Assembly: GCA_937967805.1 (NCBI GenBank)
Contig: CALBTC010000139.1
Span: 1 to 51,377, forward strand
Reading direction: 5' to 3'
DNA length: 51,377 bases
DNA from: an uncultured Anaerolineaceae bacterium
GTDB taxonomy: Bacteria > Chloroflexota > Anaerolineae > Promineifilales > Promineifilaceae
Part shown: positions 7,438 through 15,890 of the stretch, piece after piece
Position numbering within the stretch: position 1 is the first letter of the stretch
Layout of the letters: every line of letters starts with the position of its first letter
The notes under the pieces: generated by a model
Seen by the model: the letters and a program-made list of their open reading frames with translations, nothing else
Told to the model about the DNA's origin: nothing
Database searches by the model: none
Position numbers and translations under genes: made by a program

Positions 7438-10400
7438 CTATGGAAATTCTGAACGTTGCCTAACTGAAGTGGATTGCACGAGGGGAATTTCTGTTGGTTT
7501 ATCTTTGCTCTGGCGAAGCGGCAAAATCACGTGAAACGTGGTGCCTTCATTCGGTTGGCTGGTGAAACTAATGCTGCCCTGGTGCATTTCGATGAGCCAT
7601 TTTGTAATGGGCAATCCCAAACCGGTCCCGCTGGCAGTTCGGGTGTTGGAACTGTCTGCCTGGGCAAAGGGCATGAACAGCTTATCAAAATCTTCTGGGG
7701 CGATGCCAATGCCGGTATCGGCTACTTTTAGATGTATCTTCTCATCTTCAGCATAAGCATGTAGCCGTATCTCGCCATCTTCCGTAAATTTAGCGGCGTT
7801 TGACAACAAATTTAACAAGATTTGGCGCAGCCGGATGGCGTCGGCTTCTAATTCCGGTAAATCCTCGGGCACGTCCCAAATAAAATTGACCCTTTCGCCG
7901 TCAATCAGGCTGCGCATCGTATCGTGGGCGGGGGCAACGGCCGTATGCAGATTAATCGTTTCAAAGTTCAGATTCATCTTGCCCGCTTCAATTTTGGCCA
8001 TGTCCAAAATCTCGTTAATAAGCATAAGCAAGTGCTGCCCATTGGTGTAAATCGATTGCAGGTCTTCTTCCTGAGCCGGTGTGGTGGGGCCATCAATCCC
8101 TTTGAGGATGACCCGAGAGAAGCCAATGATGGAATTGAGCGGCGTGCGTAACTCGTGAGACATGTTGGCCAGGAACTGGGTTTTGAGCTTGTCCAGTTCG
8201 CGCAGTTCTTCGTTTTGCTTTTGGGTTTGCTGGAAAAGCTGGGCATTGGCAATGGCCAGGCTGGTTTGGGTGGCGATGCTGCGCAGAAGCTGGACGTCGC
8301 TTTCGCCATATGCATGGGGGTCAAATGAATTCACACAGATAAGGCCAGCTGGCACTCCGTCTTGCAGTAACGGTACCCAGAGACTTGATTGTGGTGAACG
8401 GCCGTTCCCGGCAATCTGCTCGGCTTGCGCAAGCGGGGCATTAGCATCTAACAGCTGTGGTTTTTCCTGGTTTAGAAACTCAAAAAGTGGCTCGTCGGGT
8501 AAAAGCGTGCGATCTTTGGCGTCAAACGGTTTATCTTCAACCATTGTGAGGATGGGCCGGTATTGGTGATTTTCAGCCTCGTAGAGCGCCAGTTGGAAAA
8601 TGGTATTGTCCAACAGGCGACCAACCTCACCATAGATGATTCTGGCCAAAAGCTTCAGGTCTAGCGCGCGCGAGATATTGGACTGTATCTGGTTGAGGGT
8701 GATCAGCTCCTGAGCACGGTGCAGCGCTTCGTCCAGCAGCTTAACATTTTCTAGCTGGGTGGTGAGATGGTCTACAACGGTTTGGGCAAAGATGATATTG
8801 GAGCGGGTGAACGGCCGTTCACCACTCGCCGAATCAATGGCCAGGTAGCCTAACAACTCTTGCTGGCTGGCTGCCGGAATGAGCAAAGATGCATACGCGC
8901 CAAACTGTTCTACATGCTGCTGGATTGTTTCTTTAGGCAGCGCATCTTCTTTGGGTGACAGCAGCAGCGGTTTCTGCTCCTGGCTAAGCTGCGTAAAGGC
9001 ATAATCCCCCTGAATCGGCAGCGGATAGGTTTTGTCGACTCGCTTACTGCTAGAGTTGGCCAACAACCGGCCACTGCTCGCGCCTTGTTCATAAAGCACA
9101 AAACGGCATTGGTAAGCGCCAGTATACGCCTGAATTTCGCGGACGGCAATGTCCAGCGCATCATCACGGGTGATGGCCTGGTTGAGGGCGCGGCCGATAC
9201 GGTACAGCAGCTCTGTCTGGCGCAGCAGCCGTTGGTTGGCCAAAATGGTGGCCGCCTGGTCGGCCAGCGTGCGCAGCGGCTGGAGAGACGCGTTGGCAAA
9301 GGCGTTTGTTGTTTGGTGCGCCAGGGCCAGCGTGCCCAACCATTCCTGCTCAATGTAAATGGGGATCATCGCCGCTGCGTGTAAATCATTTTGCAAAAAT
9401 AGTTGTTGCGAATGTTCGTCAATGCCGGATTGGGCCTGGGCATCTGCCACAACGAGAACGTCGGTATTTAAGAGTCTGTCGCCAAAACTATACGTTTCTC
9501 GCGGCATCCGCAGTTGTGGATCTATGTCAACTTCTATCGCGCTCCAGGCGACGGGGATGATGATAAAGTCAGGCGCTTTGGGATCGGCAATAATGATTTT
9601 TACAACCTGGGCAATTTCCGTGTTGCGGGCAAAATCGACCAATGTTTTGTAGATTTCGTAAGCGTTGGTGGCCTGGCCAATGCGGCGGCTGGCGGTGTAC
9701 AGGCGGTTTGTTTCGTCAAGGGTACTTTCAGTTTGGGCAAACAGGTTGGCATTTTCTATGGCAATGGCCAGCTGGTCGGCCAGACTTTGCAGCACCGTAA
9801 TAGTTTCGCTGGCAAAAGCGCCTTGCTGGGTACTTTGCACGGTGAGGGCCCCAATGACCTTGCCCCCGGTTTTGAGTGGCAGAGCCAATTCTGCCTGGGT
9901 ATCGGGCAGCAGGGGGTTTGGTTTGAAGGCGGTCGCCTGCCGCACGTTTTGCTCTACGCGTGTCTCGCCGCTGGCCACGGCCGTTCCAATCATGGAATCG
10001 CCGCCGATTTCCTGGCTGTGGTTGAGCTCAAGCTGCAAGCGACCCGCTTCACCCGTGCCGGCTTGGAGCACGGCCGTATTGCTTTTTTCATCTACCAGAA
10101 ACAGGCCGACGTAATACAGACTAAAGCGGGAGCGAATCAGTTCCACCACTTCCTGGATAAGCTGGTCGCGATCCAGAATGGTGCTGGCGGCGCGCGATAC
10201 TTCAGACGCCAGGAGCAGCTGGTTGGAATAAGCTCGCGTGGTTTGCACAAACTGGGCATTGTTGAGGGCGCTGCCCATTTCCCGAATCAACTCCTGCACA
10301 AAAGTGCGTTCTTCTTCAGATAAATTTTCCAGACCGGGAAAACGAACGTGGCCAAAGCGGCTGTCGCCAATTTGTAAAGGATAGGCAGCAGATGATTGGG

Positions 10401-10611
10401 CTGGTGGTGCCGCTTCCTCTATGACTTCGCGCACGATATTCAGGTTGCTGTCATCGGCGCGGGCGTGCAATGTCGCTTCGGGCGTGTTCCAGATGCTGTC
10501 CAGATAACGGCCGTGCAAAATTTCCAGTTCGTGGGCGCGCTGCTGCGTTTCATTGAGTAGGTAAAGATTGTGCCACAAGGCCGCCAGGTTTTGGGCAAAG
10601 GTGAGCACCAA
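7438..10611 (-). CDS. Multi-GAF sensor histidine kinase, C-terminal fragment of a gene interrupted by an in-frame TAG
   Basis: 1057 residues if started at TTG 10611 (a GTG follows at 10608). The first 35 residues look like the end of a GAF domain whose beginning is encoded by 10618-11490 in the same frame; only TAG at 10618-10620 and two codons separate them. Four further GAF domains follow (about 130-305, 310-465, 470-630, 640-795), one of which carries LYYVGLFLV and ELALPL signatures. The transmitter has H819 in NMSHELRTPL, an N box LLNLLSNAAKFTEDG, DTGIGIAP and GTGLGLPI. There is no transmembrane segment and no receiver, so phosphate must go to one of the several receivers nearby. Either the parent kinase is broken, translation restarts, or the amber codon is read through. 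Confidence 0.9.
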   Translation of the reverse strand: MVLTFAQNLAALWHNLYLLNETQQRAHELEILHGRYLDSIWNTPEATLHARADDSNLNIVREVIEEAAPPAQSSAAYPLQIGDSRFGHVRFPGLENLSEEERTFVQELIREMGSALNNAQFVQTTRAYSNQLLLASEVSRAASTILDRDQLIQEVVELIRSRFSLYYVGLFLVDEKSNTAVLQAGTGEAGRLQLELNHSQEIGGDSMIGTAVASGETRVEQNVRQATAFKPNPLLPDTQAELALPLKTGGKVIGALTVQSTQQGAFASETITVLQSLADQLAIAIENANLFAQTESTLDETNRLYTASRRIGQATNAYEIYKTLVDFARNTEIAQVVKIIIADPKAPDFIIIPVAWSAIEVDIDPQLRMPRETYSFGDRLLNTDVLVVADAQAQSGIDEHSQQLFLQNDLHAAAMIPIYIEQEWLGTLALAHQTTNAFANASLQPLRTLADQAATILANQRLLRQTELLYRIGRALNQAITRDDALDIAVREIQAYTGAYQCRFVLYEQGASSGRLLANSSSKRVDKTYPLPIQGDYAFTQLSQEQKPLLLSPKEDALPKETIQQHVEQFGAYASLLIPAASQQELLGYLAIDSASGERPFTRSNIIFAQTVVDHLTTQLENVKLLDEALHRAQELITLNQIQSNISRALDLKLLARIIYGEVGRLLDNTIFQLALYEAENHQYRPILTMVEDKPFDAKDRTLLPDEPLFEFLNQEKPQLLDANAPLAQAEQIAGNGRSPQSSLWVPLLQDGVPAGLICVNSFDPHAYGESDVQLLRSIATQTSLAIANAQLFQQTQKQNEELRELDKLKTQFLANMSHELRTPLNSIIGFSRVILKGIDGPTTPAQEEDLQSIYTNGQHLLMLINEILDMAKIEAGKMNLNFETINLHTAVAPAHDTMRSLIDGERVNFIWDVPEDLPELEADAIRLRQILLNLLSNAAKFTEDGEIRLHAYAEDEKIHLKVADTGIGIAPEDFDKLFMPFAQADSSNTRTASGTGLGLPITKWLIEMHQGSISFTSQPNEGTTFHVILPLRQSKDKPTEIPLVQSTSVRQRSEFP

Positions 10612-10617
10612 AATGAG

Positions 10618-11490
10618 CTACTCTTCATAGCCTTCCGTAGCGAGATTGCTATGGTTGGCCACCATAGCGCCTAGGAGTCGCTGCCCGACCCGCAAAATAA
10701 TGCCGACGGAAATGCCATCCTCGCCATCTTCAGATTGGTAAGCGCGCACCAGTTCGCCTTCTTTATTCAGTGCAGTGGCGAGCATGTCGGCGGTTTTGGC
10801 CGGAGCATTGTCGCCCTGATTCAGAAAGGGGGCGGTGGTGGTGATGACACGCCAGACGTCTGGCGGATCGAGGGCTTCAAATAGCGTCACGTTGTTAATA
10901 TCTAGCGCCTGGCAAATACCGGTCACGGCTTCGCGCAGCAGCGTGGCTTCGTCATTGGCCTGGCTTAGTCGGGCATTTAACTGCAAAATTTGGTTCAGGT
11001 TAGCGTTGCGCTGTTTTTGGACTTCGTGCAGCGAAATTTGTTGTTCCAGTTGGGTGTGCAGGGCGCGCTGCAGGGCAGTTTGCGCCGTTTCTTGAAAGCG
11101 CTGTTGTACAATTTCACGGGCATTGGCTATTTTTTCAAGAAAGAGAATTTGGAGGTCGTTGAGACGGCGAGCAACGGCCGTATCCACCAGATTCCGTTCA
11201 GCGCGATGCAGCACGCGCATCATTTGGGTGGCCGTGACCATGGCCATTCCTTGCTCGGCCAGCTGCGTGGCTGCGGCCGTAATGTCAGATTCATTTGCCT
11301 CGAACGTCAGGTATTGCTGCACCAGCGTTAAAATCTGGCTAGCCACCTGACGCCCACGGCGCGGTGAGGTAAGCACCCCGCGATTATCAATGGCGTGTCG
11401 GATGAAGGCGTTGTAGAGAGCCGTTTCTAATTCGGTTGGCTCAACGTCCCAAATAGTTACTGTTTCTTGCCTTTGCTTTTGTTCTTGCAT
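10618..11490 (-). CDS. N-terminal part of the GAF sensor kinase (ends at in-frame TAG)
   Basis: 290 residues, predicted soluble. Residues 1-160 are helical and rich in Gln/Glu/Arg, with a long coiled coil (about 120-190). From about 165 a GAF domain starts (LSQANDEATLLREAVTGICQALDINNVTLFE) and continues to RLLGAMVANHSNLATEGYEE, where TAG stops it. A normal GAF needs one more helix, and that helix is found immediately after the stop in the same frame (LTFAQNLAALWHNLYLLNE). So this is best seen as the first fifth of a kinase of about 1350 residues. ATG start three bases after the methyltransferase stop codon, so it is in the same operon. A genuine two-gene arrangement with coupled reinitiation is the alternative. 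Confidence 0.85.
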   Translation of the reverse strand: MQEQKQRQETVTIWDVEPTELETALYNAFIRHAIDNRGVLTSPRRGRQVASQILTLVQQYLTFEANESDITAAATQLAEQGMAMVTATQMMRVLHRAERNLVDTAVARRLNDLQILFLEKIANAREIVQQRFQETAQTALQRALHTQLEQQISLHEVQKQRNANLNQILQLNARLSQANDEATLLREAVTGICQALDINNVTLFEALDPPDVWRVITTTAPFLNQGDNAPAKTADMLATALNKEGELVRAYQSEDGEDGISVGIILRVGQRLLGAMVANHSNLATEGYEE

Positions 11491-11493
11491 TGT

Positions 11494-12333
11494 TTAATCG
11501 GCTGCAAAATGTGGCTTCAGAAAAAAGGCAGCGTAAAAAGCCATATTGATGTCTGAACGATCTTCGTCGGTAATAAAATCTGCCGGCAAGCCTAAAAATT
11601 GGGTAATTGGTTCTACCAGACTGGGATGCCACGGCCTGAGGATTTCAACAGATTCCTCCAGGGTGTTTAAGCGAATCGGCAAATTGGCCCGGCGGCATAA
11701 ATCTAAAAATTCCTCATACCCTTCAGGGTTCTCTATTTCACCATGTGTCTGGAAAACTAAAAAGAGTTTAGAGCCATTGGGGGCCCACTCATAAAGTGTG
11801 GTGGCCAAGTTTTGGGTTTGCTCCGGCCGGATAAAAAGCTGGATACCGTTTAACCCAATTGCAACCGGCTCCTCCATATGAATGAGTTTAAGCACTTCAG
11901 GGGCCATCAAAATAGATTCCGGCTCCAGGGCATTGCCCCGAATATAGGCAATATTTTCTTGATTGCTGAAAAGGCTACGGCCGTAACTAACCGCCACAGG
12001 ATTAACGTCGCTGTACACAATGCGCTTGTCGGCAACAATGGTGTGCAGGTGATCGTCTGAAGGCATCCCGGAGGCGATGTCGAGGAACTGGGTAAATCCT
12101 TCCTGGCGCAGCAGTTGGGCTGCTTCTTGAATAAAGGCCCGCCGCAGCCGCACCCATTTGCGTAAAGAGGGCATTATTTTCAGCATTTCGTTCGCGGCCT
12201 GGCGGTCCACTTCAAAGTTGGCCGTGCCGCCCACCAGGTAATCAAAAATGCGGGCCACGTTGGGCAAGCTGGTGTCTAAGAAAGCAGATGTATTCGGTTG
12301 GTCGGGGCTGTTTATATGATCTGCTTGTGTCAT
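11494..12333 (-). CDS. SAM-dependent methyltransferase, PF04672 (DUF574) family
   Basis: 279 residues, soluble. Family marks are NVARIFDYLVGGTANFEVDRQAA (about 25-47), the RRAFIQEAAQLL helix, and the SAM-binding FLDIASGMPSDDHLH (Gly loop and following acidic stretch), with D-V-N-P at the end of strand 2. I recall the family as abundant in actinomycetes, where its substrates are mostly unknown. Here the gene overlaps the sensor gene before it by four bases (ATGA) and the kinase N-terminal gene follows after three bases, so it is translationally coupled within a signalling operon. It may methylate a small molecule or a signalling partner; the sequence does not say which. It is unlike CheR in motif layout, so chemoreceptor methylation is not supported. 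Confidence 0.82.
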   Translation of the reverse strand: MTQADHINSPDQPNTSAFLDTSLPNVARIFDYLVGGTANFEVDRQAANEMLKIMPSLRKWVRLRRAFIQEAAQLLRQEGFTQFLDIASGMPSDDHLHTIVADKRIVYSDVNPVAVSYGRSLFSNQENIAYIRGNALEPESILMAPEVLKLIHMEEPVAIGLNGIQLFIRPEQTQNLATTLYEWAPNGSKLFLVFQTHGEIENPEGYEEFLDLCRRANLPIRLNTLEESVEILRPWHPSLVEPITQFLGLPADFITDEDRSDINMAFYAAFFLKPHFAAD

Positions 12334-15143
12334 GATGTTTCTGTTTGCCGGCCGAGTTGAAGCTCGACGGCCGTTCCATTAAGCTGTTTTGATAAGGCAC
12401 GCAGGCCAATGCCGACAATTGTTTCGACATCGGCAGATTGATGCAGCTGGGTGCTGATCTCGTTTAAATAAGCCTGGCGTCTGGCGCGGGCTTCTGCATT
12501 AGCCAAAAGCTGGGCGTTTTGAATGGCAACGGCAAGCTGGTCGCCCATAATTTGCAGCGCCTCAATCAAATCTTCAGTAAATAAATCAGGGGTGGTGCTT
12601 TGCACCGTCAGCGCGCCAATGGTTTTCTCGCGCACCCGCAGGGGCAGGGCCAATTCTGACCGGGTATCTGGCAAATGAGGGTTGGGCAACCATTCCGGAT
12701 CCGTCGTTACATCTTGAGTGATGCGCGGCTTGCCGTCATTGGTTGCACCACCGATGAGGGATTGCCCGCCAACTTTTAGGCGTCGCCTGGCAGCCAGCTG
12801 GGCTTTGCCGGCCTCGCCGGTGCCGGCTTGCAGCACGGCATAATCATCTTCCACCAGGAACAGCCCCACATAATAAAGGTTAAACCGGTCTTTGATGAGT
12901 TCGACGGCACCCTGAGCCAGAGTGCTCTGCTCCAGAACCGTTGTAGCCGCAGCAGCAACCTCGGCGGCCGTTTGAATTTGCAGCCGTTGTTGAGACTGAA
13001 CCGCAAGCGCCTTTTGCACGGCTTCCAGCTGCAGCAGGTTGTTGACGGCAATAGCCAGCGCGCCGGCTATCGTAGACAATAATTCAATATCCCGGTCGCT
13101 AAAGGGCTCCAGGTTTTGCAACGAGAGCACGCCAATGAGCTCATTGGTCACAATCAGGGGGATACCGAGCCAAAATTCATGGGCATCATCGGTGCTGCCT
13201 ACCTGAAAAGAGTTATATTTGGCCCGATTTTCGGGCGTAGATTGAATGTGCAAGAGGGAACGGGTGCGGGCGACATGTCCACTAAAGCCTGAGTCCAATG
13301 TAAGCGGCGGAATGTTGGAAAGATCGATTTCTTCACCGTAATCATACAGATAGAGCCAATTCAGGTGTTCCTTGTCTTGGTCCAGCAAGAAAATAGCCAG
13401 GCCGGTAGCCTCTACCAAGGAAAGAATTTCTCGCCGGGTGGCTTTATACACCTGTTCCAGGTCAGGCGCTTCTGACAGAGCCAGGCTGAGCCGGTTGAGC
13501 GAACTGAGCTGAGCGACTCTGGCCTGTGATTCTGACGTGAGGGTGGCGTTGGCCAGGGAAACGGCCGTTTCATTCCCCATCGCCTGAGCCAGTTGAATTT
13601 CGCTGTCGGTGTACGTTCCTTGTGTTTGATTGCGATAGAGACGAATCAGACCAAGCGTTTCTTTACCCCGTGCCAGGGGAATATCCAAATAGCTGTGTAG
13701 CTTCATCTCTTCCAGGCGTTGTTTTTCGGTCGGATCAAGCTGCGCGTCTCCCAACCGCCATACTTTTGGCTGACCAGATGTCAGCGCCTTATGCATCCCC
13801 TGGAAATCAGCTAATTCATACGTCGGTAAATCAAGAAGGTATTGGTCAATAGACCCCGCTACCAGGTCATAAATAAAGTCGACCTGGGCGGTGACGGTTT
13901 CTTCTTCTTTATTCCAGGAATAGATGATGCAGCGGGAAGCATGTAACCAGGTCGTTAAGGCACGGGCGGCTCGCCGGTGCAGCTCGCCCACATCCATTGT
14001 GCCGGAGAGCAATGTATTAAATTCATACAAAATGCGCGTTTCGTTCAGGCGAGATTCTGTTTTGGCAAACAGCCGCGCATTGTCGATGTTGATGGCAATC
14101 TGGTTGGCGATAATTTGTAAAATGGCCACATCTTCTTGGGCGAAAATGTTTGGCTGGTCTCCCTGAACGTCTAATACGCCGAGCAGTTCGCCCCGAGCCA
14201 CAAGAGGCAGGGCCAGCTCTGTGCGGGTGTGGGGTAAAAACGGCTCTTCCTTGTAGGCGTCATCCGTTTCCACATCATCCACCACGCGCGGTTCGCGGTG
14301 CAGCCCAACCCAGCCAACAACAGAATGATTGTCGATAGGCAGCTTGTATTGCAAATTGATCAAATCGATATGCACATCGGTGGCAACTTCACGCAGGTGC
14401 AAGGCTGTTTTGCTGGGGTCGGTGAGGAAAATGGAGACGTGGTAAAAGCTAAATTGTGACTTGAGGAGAACGGCCGTTTCTCGTAAGAGTTGGGCCAAAT
14501 CAAGGGAGCTGCTGCCTTTTTCAGCAATTTCGGCGCTAAATTGCAGCTGCTGCGCCCGCCGCTGCAACAAATTGCTTTTGCTTAGCAGTTCCCCCGCCAG
14601 CGTTTTGGAATTTCGCAGCGCCGATTGCAGATAATCGGATGTGGCCCAGGCGACTACGCTGATGCCGATACAGGTCACGAGAAACTCTACCACGGCCAAC
14701 AGCGGAAACGCATTTGACAAGATATAAAAGGATGAAACGGCCGTGAGCGTGATGACACTATATAACACGGAGGCACGCACCGAATCCAGCGTGGCGATTG
14801 CCACAATGGAGATAAGCATGAGGTAAGGAAAAAACAGATTTCGGGTGGTGGTTATCAGTAAGACAAAAAAGATGGTGTTAAGAATAGCAAAGAATATATG
14901 AGCAGCTAGCCGTACGTTGCCGGACCGAGCAACCCATAAACAGACTGCGCCAAACAAAATTGAAGCAATGATCTGAAAAAAGGCTACCTGAACTGGGATT
15001 TGGCTGGGTTGAAAAATCTCCCAAACCGAGCGGACAAGACTGAGGCTGATAAGGACTATTATCAGGCCCTGCAACAGCGCACCCTTGCGCCGGGTTTCTA
15101 CATCATCCGTCTTGATTTTTAAGAGATTTAAGGAAGCAAGCAT
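12330..15143 (-). CDS. Membrane sensor with six TM segments and four GAF domains, no kinase domain
   Basis: 937 residues from ATG 15143. Six hydrophobic segments fill roughly residues 20-190 (for example LLQGLIIVLISLSLVRSVW, ILFGAVCLWVA, IFFAILNTIFFVLLITT). A coiled-coil segment follows, then four GAF domains (about 210-375, 385-545, 550-710, 730-890), two of them with TELALPL or SELALPL. The fourth is closely similar to the first complete GAF of the kinase encoded downstream, including the LQAGTGEAG stretch, so the two proteins share ancestry. No HisKA, GGDEF or HAMP is seen, so it needs a partner for output. I preferred ATG 15143, seven bases after the receiver stop codon, over an in-frame GTG at 15182 that would overlap the receiver gene. 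The stop overlaps the methyltransferase start (ATGA). Confidence 0.88.
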   Translation of the reverse strand: MLASLNLLKIKTDDVETRRKGALLQGLIIVLISLSLVRSVWEIFQPSQIPVQVAFFQIIASILFGAVCLWVARSGNVRLAAHIFFAILNTIFFVLLITTTRNLFFPYLMLISIVAIATLDSVRASVLYSVITLTAVSSFYILSNAFPLLAVVEFLVTCIGISVVAWATSDYLQSALRNSKTLAGELLSKSNLLQRRAQQLQFSAEIAEKGSSSLDLAQLLRETAVLLKSQFSFYHVSIFLTDPSKTALHLREVATDVHIDLINLQYKLPIDNHSVVGWVGLHREPRVVDDVETDDAYKEEPFLPHTRTELALPLVARGELLGVLDVQGDQPNIFAQEDVAILQIIANQIAINIDNARLFAKTESRLNETRILYEFNTLLSGTMDVGELHRRAARALTTWLHASRCIIYSWNKEEETVTAQVDFIYDLVAGSIDQYLLDLPTYELADFQGMHKALTSGQPKVWRLGDAQLDPTEKQRLEEMKLHSYLDIPLARGKETLGLIRLYRNQTQGTYTDSEIQLAQAMGNETAVSLANATLTSESQARVAQLSSLNRLSLALSEAPDLEQVYKATRREILSLVEATGLAIFLLDQDKEHLNWLYLYDYGEEIDLSNIPPLTLDSGFSGHVARTRSLLHIQSTPENRAKYNSFQVGSTDDAHEFWLGIPLIVTNELIGVLSLQNLEPFSDRDIELLSTIAGALAIAVNNLLQLEAVQKALAVQSQQRLQIQTAAEVAAAATTVLEQSTLAQGAVELIKDRFNLYYVGLFLVEDDYAVLQAGTGEAGKAQLAARRRLKVGGQSLIGGATNDGKPRITQDVTTDPEWLPNPHLPDTRSELALPLRVREKTIGALTVQSTTPDLFTEDLIEALQIMGDQLAVAIQNAQLLANAEARARRQAYLNEISTQLHQSADVETIVGIGLRALSKQLNGTAVELQLGRQTETS

Positions 15144-15150
15144 AATGGGT

Positions 15151-15585
15151 CTAGATTCCCAGGTCCCACACCGGCTCTCCACTTAGGATCTGCTTGATTT
15201 GCTCCGGGAAGCGATCGGCATCCAGTGGTTTGGACAGGAAGCCATCAAAACCTGCTTCGCGCGCTTTTTGCATCTCGGCACTGCTGCCATGGGCGGTGAC
15301 CACAACAACCAGCGTATTTTGCAAATGGGGATCGGTGCGAATTTGTTTGAGCGCTTCATAGCCATCTTCGTGGGGTAAGCGCAGGTCCATCAAGATTAAA
15401 TCGACGCGGGACATCGTGTTGGCAAAATCCACGACCCCCCAGCCGGTTGTTTTCCATTCGCATTTTTGAACGCCCATAAATGCCAGAAGGCGGGCAATGA
15501 GGACAAAATTGGAAACATTATCTTCAACGACAAGAATGTAGGCATCTTTGGGATCAACGGGGGTTCTTACTGAGGCATTACTCAT
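15151..15585 (-). CDS. Stand-alone response-regulator receiver domain
   Basis: 144 residues made up of a single CheY-like receiver: VVEDN near residue 19, phospho-acceptor in LILMDLRLPHEDG, VVVTAHGSS and the lysine in FLSKPLDADRF. No DNA-binding or enzymatic output domain, so it acts as a phospho-shuttle or by protein contact. ATG start with AAGG about ten bases upstream. It is the first recognisable gene of the leftward signalling operon, and the six-TM sensor starts seven bases after its stop codon. Confidence 0.92.
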   Translation of the reverse strand: MSNASVRTPVDPKDAYILVVEDNVSNFVLIARLLAFMGVQKCEWKTTGWGVVDFANTMSRVDLILMDLRLPHEDGYEALKQIRTDPHLQNTLVVVVTAHGSSAEMQKAREAGFDGFLSKPLDADRFPEQIKQILSGEPVWDLGI

Positions 15586-15674
15586 ATGGTGTCTACCTTT
15601 TTGTATAGGAAACCGGATTACATTTTTTGCGGCGTGTGCATGACGGAATTAAGGCTCCATGTAAGTTGATTGCT

Positions 15675-15806
15675 TTAGTAAAGCGATGGCGGCTTACTTT
15701 CTAGATTAACGTCTATATTAAACTGTGCTGCAATTTGGTTCAAGTATACGGCCGTTTGGCCGATTACTTGAGTAAAAGCGGGTGCACCAGGCTTTTTTGG
15801 TTTCAT
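15675..15806 (-). CDS. Possible 43-residue small protein between the amylase and the signalling operon
   Basis: An ATG at 15806 opens a frame of 43 codons to TAA at 15675. It starts MKPKKPGAPAFTQV and contains QTAVYLNQIAAQFNIDV, a likely amphipathic helix. GGGAAAG lies just upstream of the ATG. The frame carries the ACGGCCGT palindrome read as Thr-Ala-Val, a common reading of this motif in real genes of the window. It lies in the same orientation as the operon that follows 90 bases downstream. Against it: no recognised family, and the start region overlaps an 11-bp inverted repeat. Low confidence. Confidence 0.35.
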   Translation of the reverse strand: MKPKKPGAPAFTQVIGQTAVYLNQIAAQFNIDVNLESKPPSLY

Positions 15807-15824
15807 AAACTTTCCCGCTTTTAC
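15772..15824. repeat. 11-bp perfect inverted repeat in the 15.6-15.9 kb gap
   Basis: GTAAAAGCGGG (15772-15782) is repeated in inverse as CCCGCTTTTAC (15814-15824), with a 31-base loop. It lies in the gap of about 305 bases between the amylase stop codon and the first receiver gene. It could end amylase transcripts or regulate the signalling operon. Apart from this and the possible 43-codon frame, I saw no convincing promoter in the gap. Confidence 0.55.
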
Positions 15825-15890
15825 ATAATAGCGATTCTCAAATCATATTGCCGTTAAGGATACGCAAAAAGTGACTAATTATTTTGTCAA

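Noticed and set aside
11494..12333. CheR-type chemoreceptor methyltransferase
   Set aside because: Motifs match PF04672, not CheR; no chemotaxis genes are nearby.
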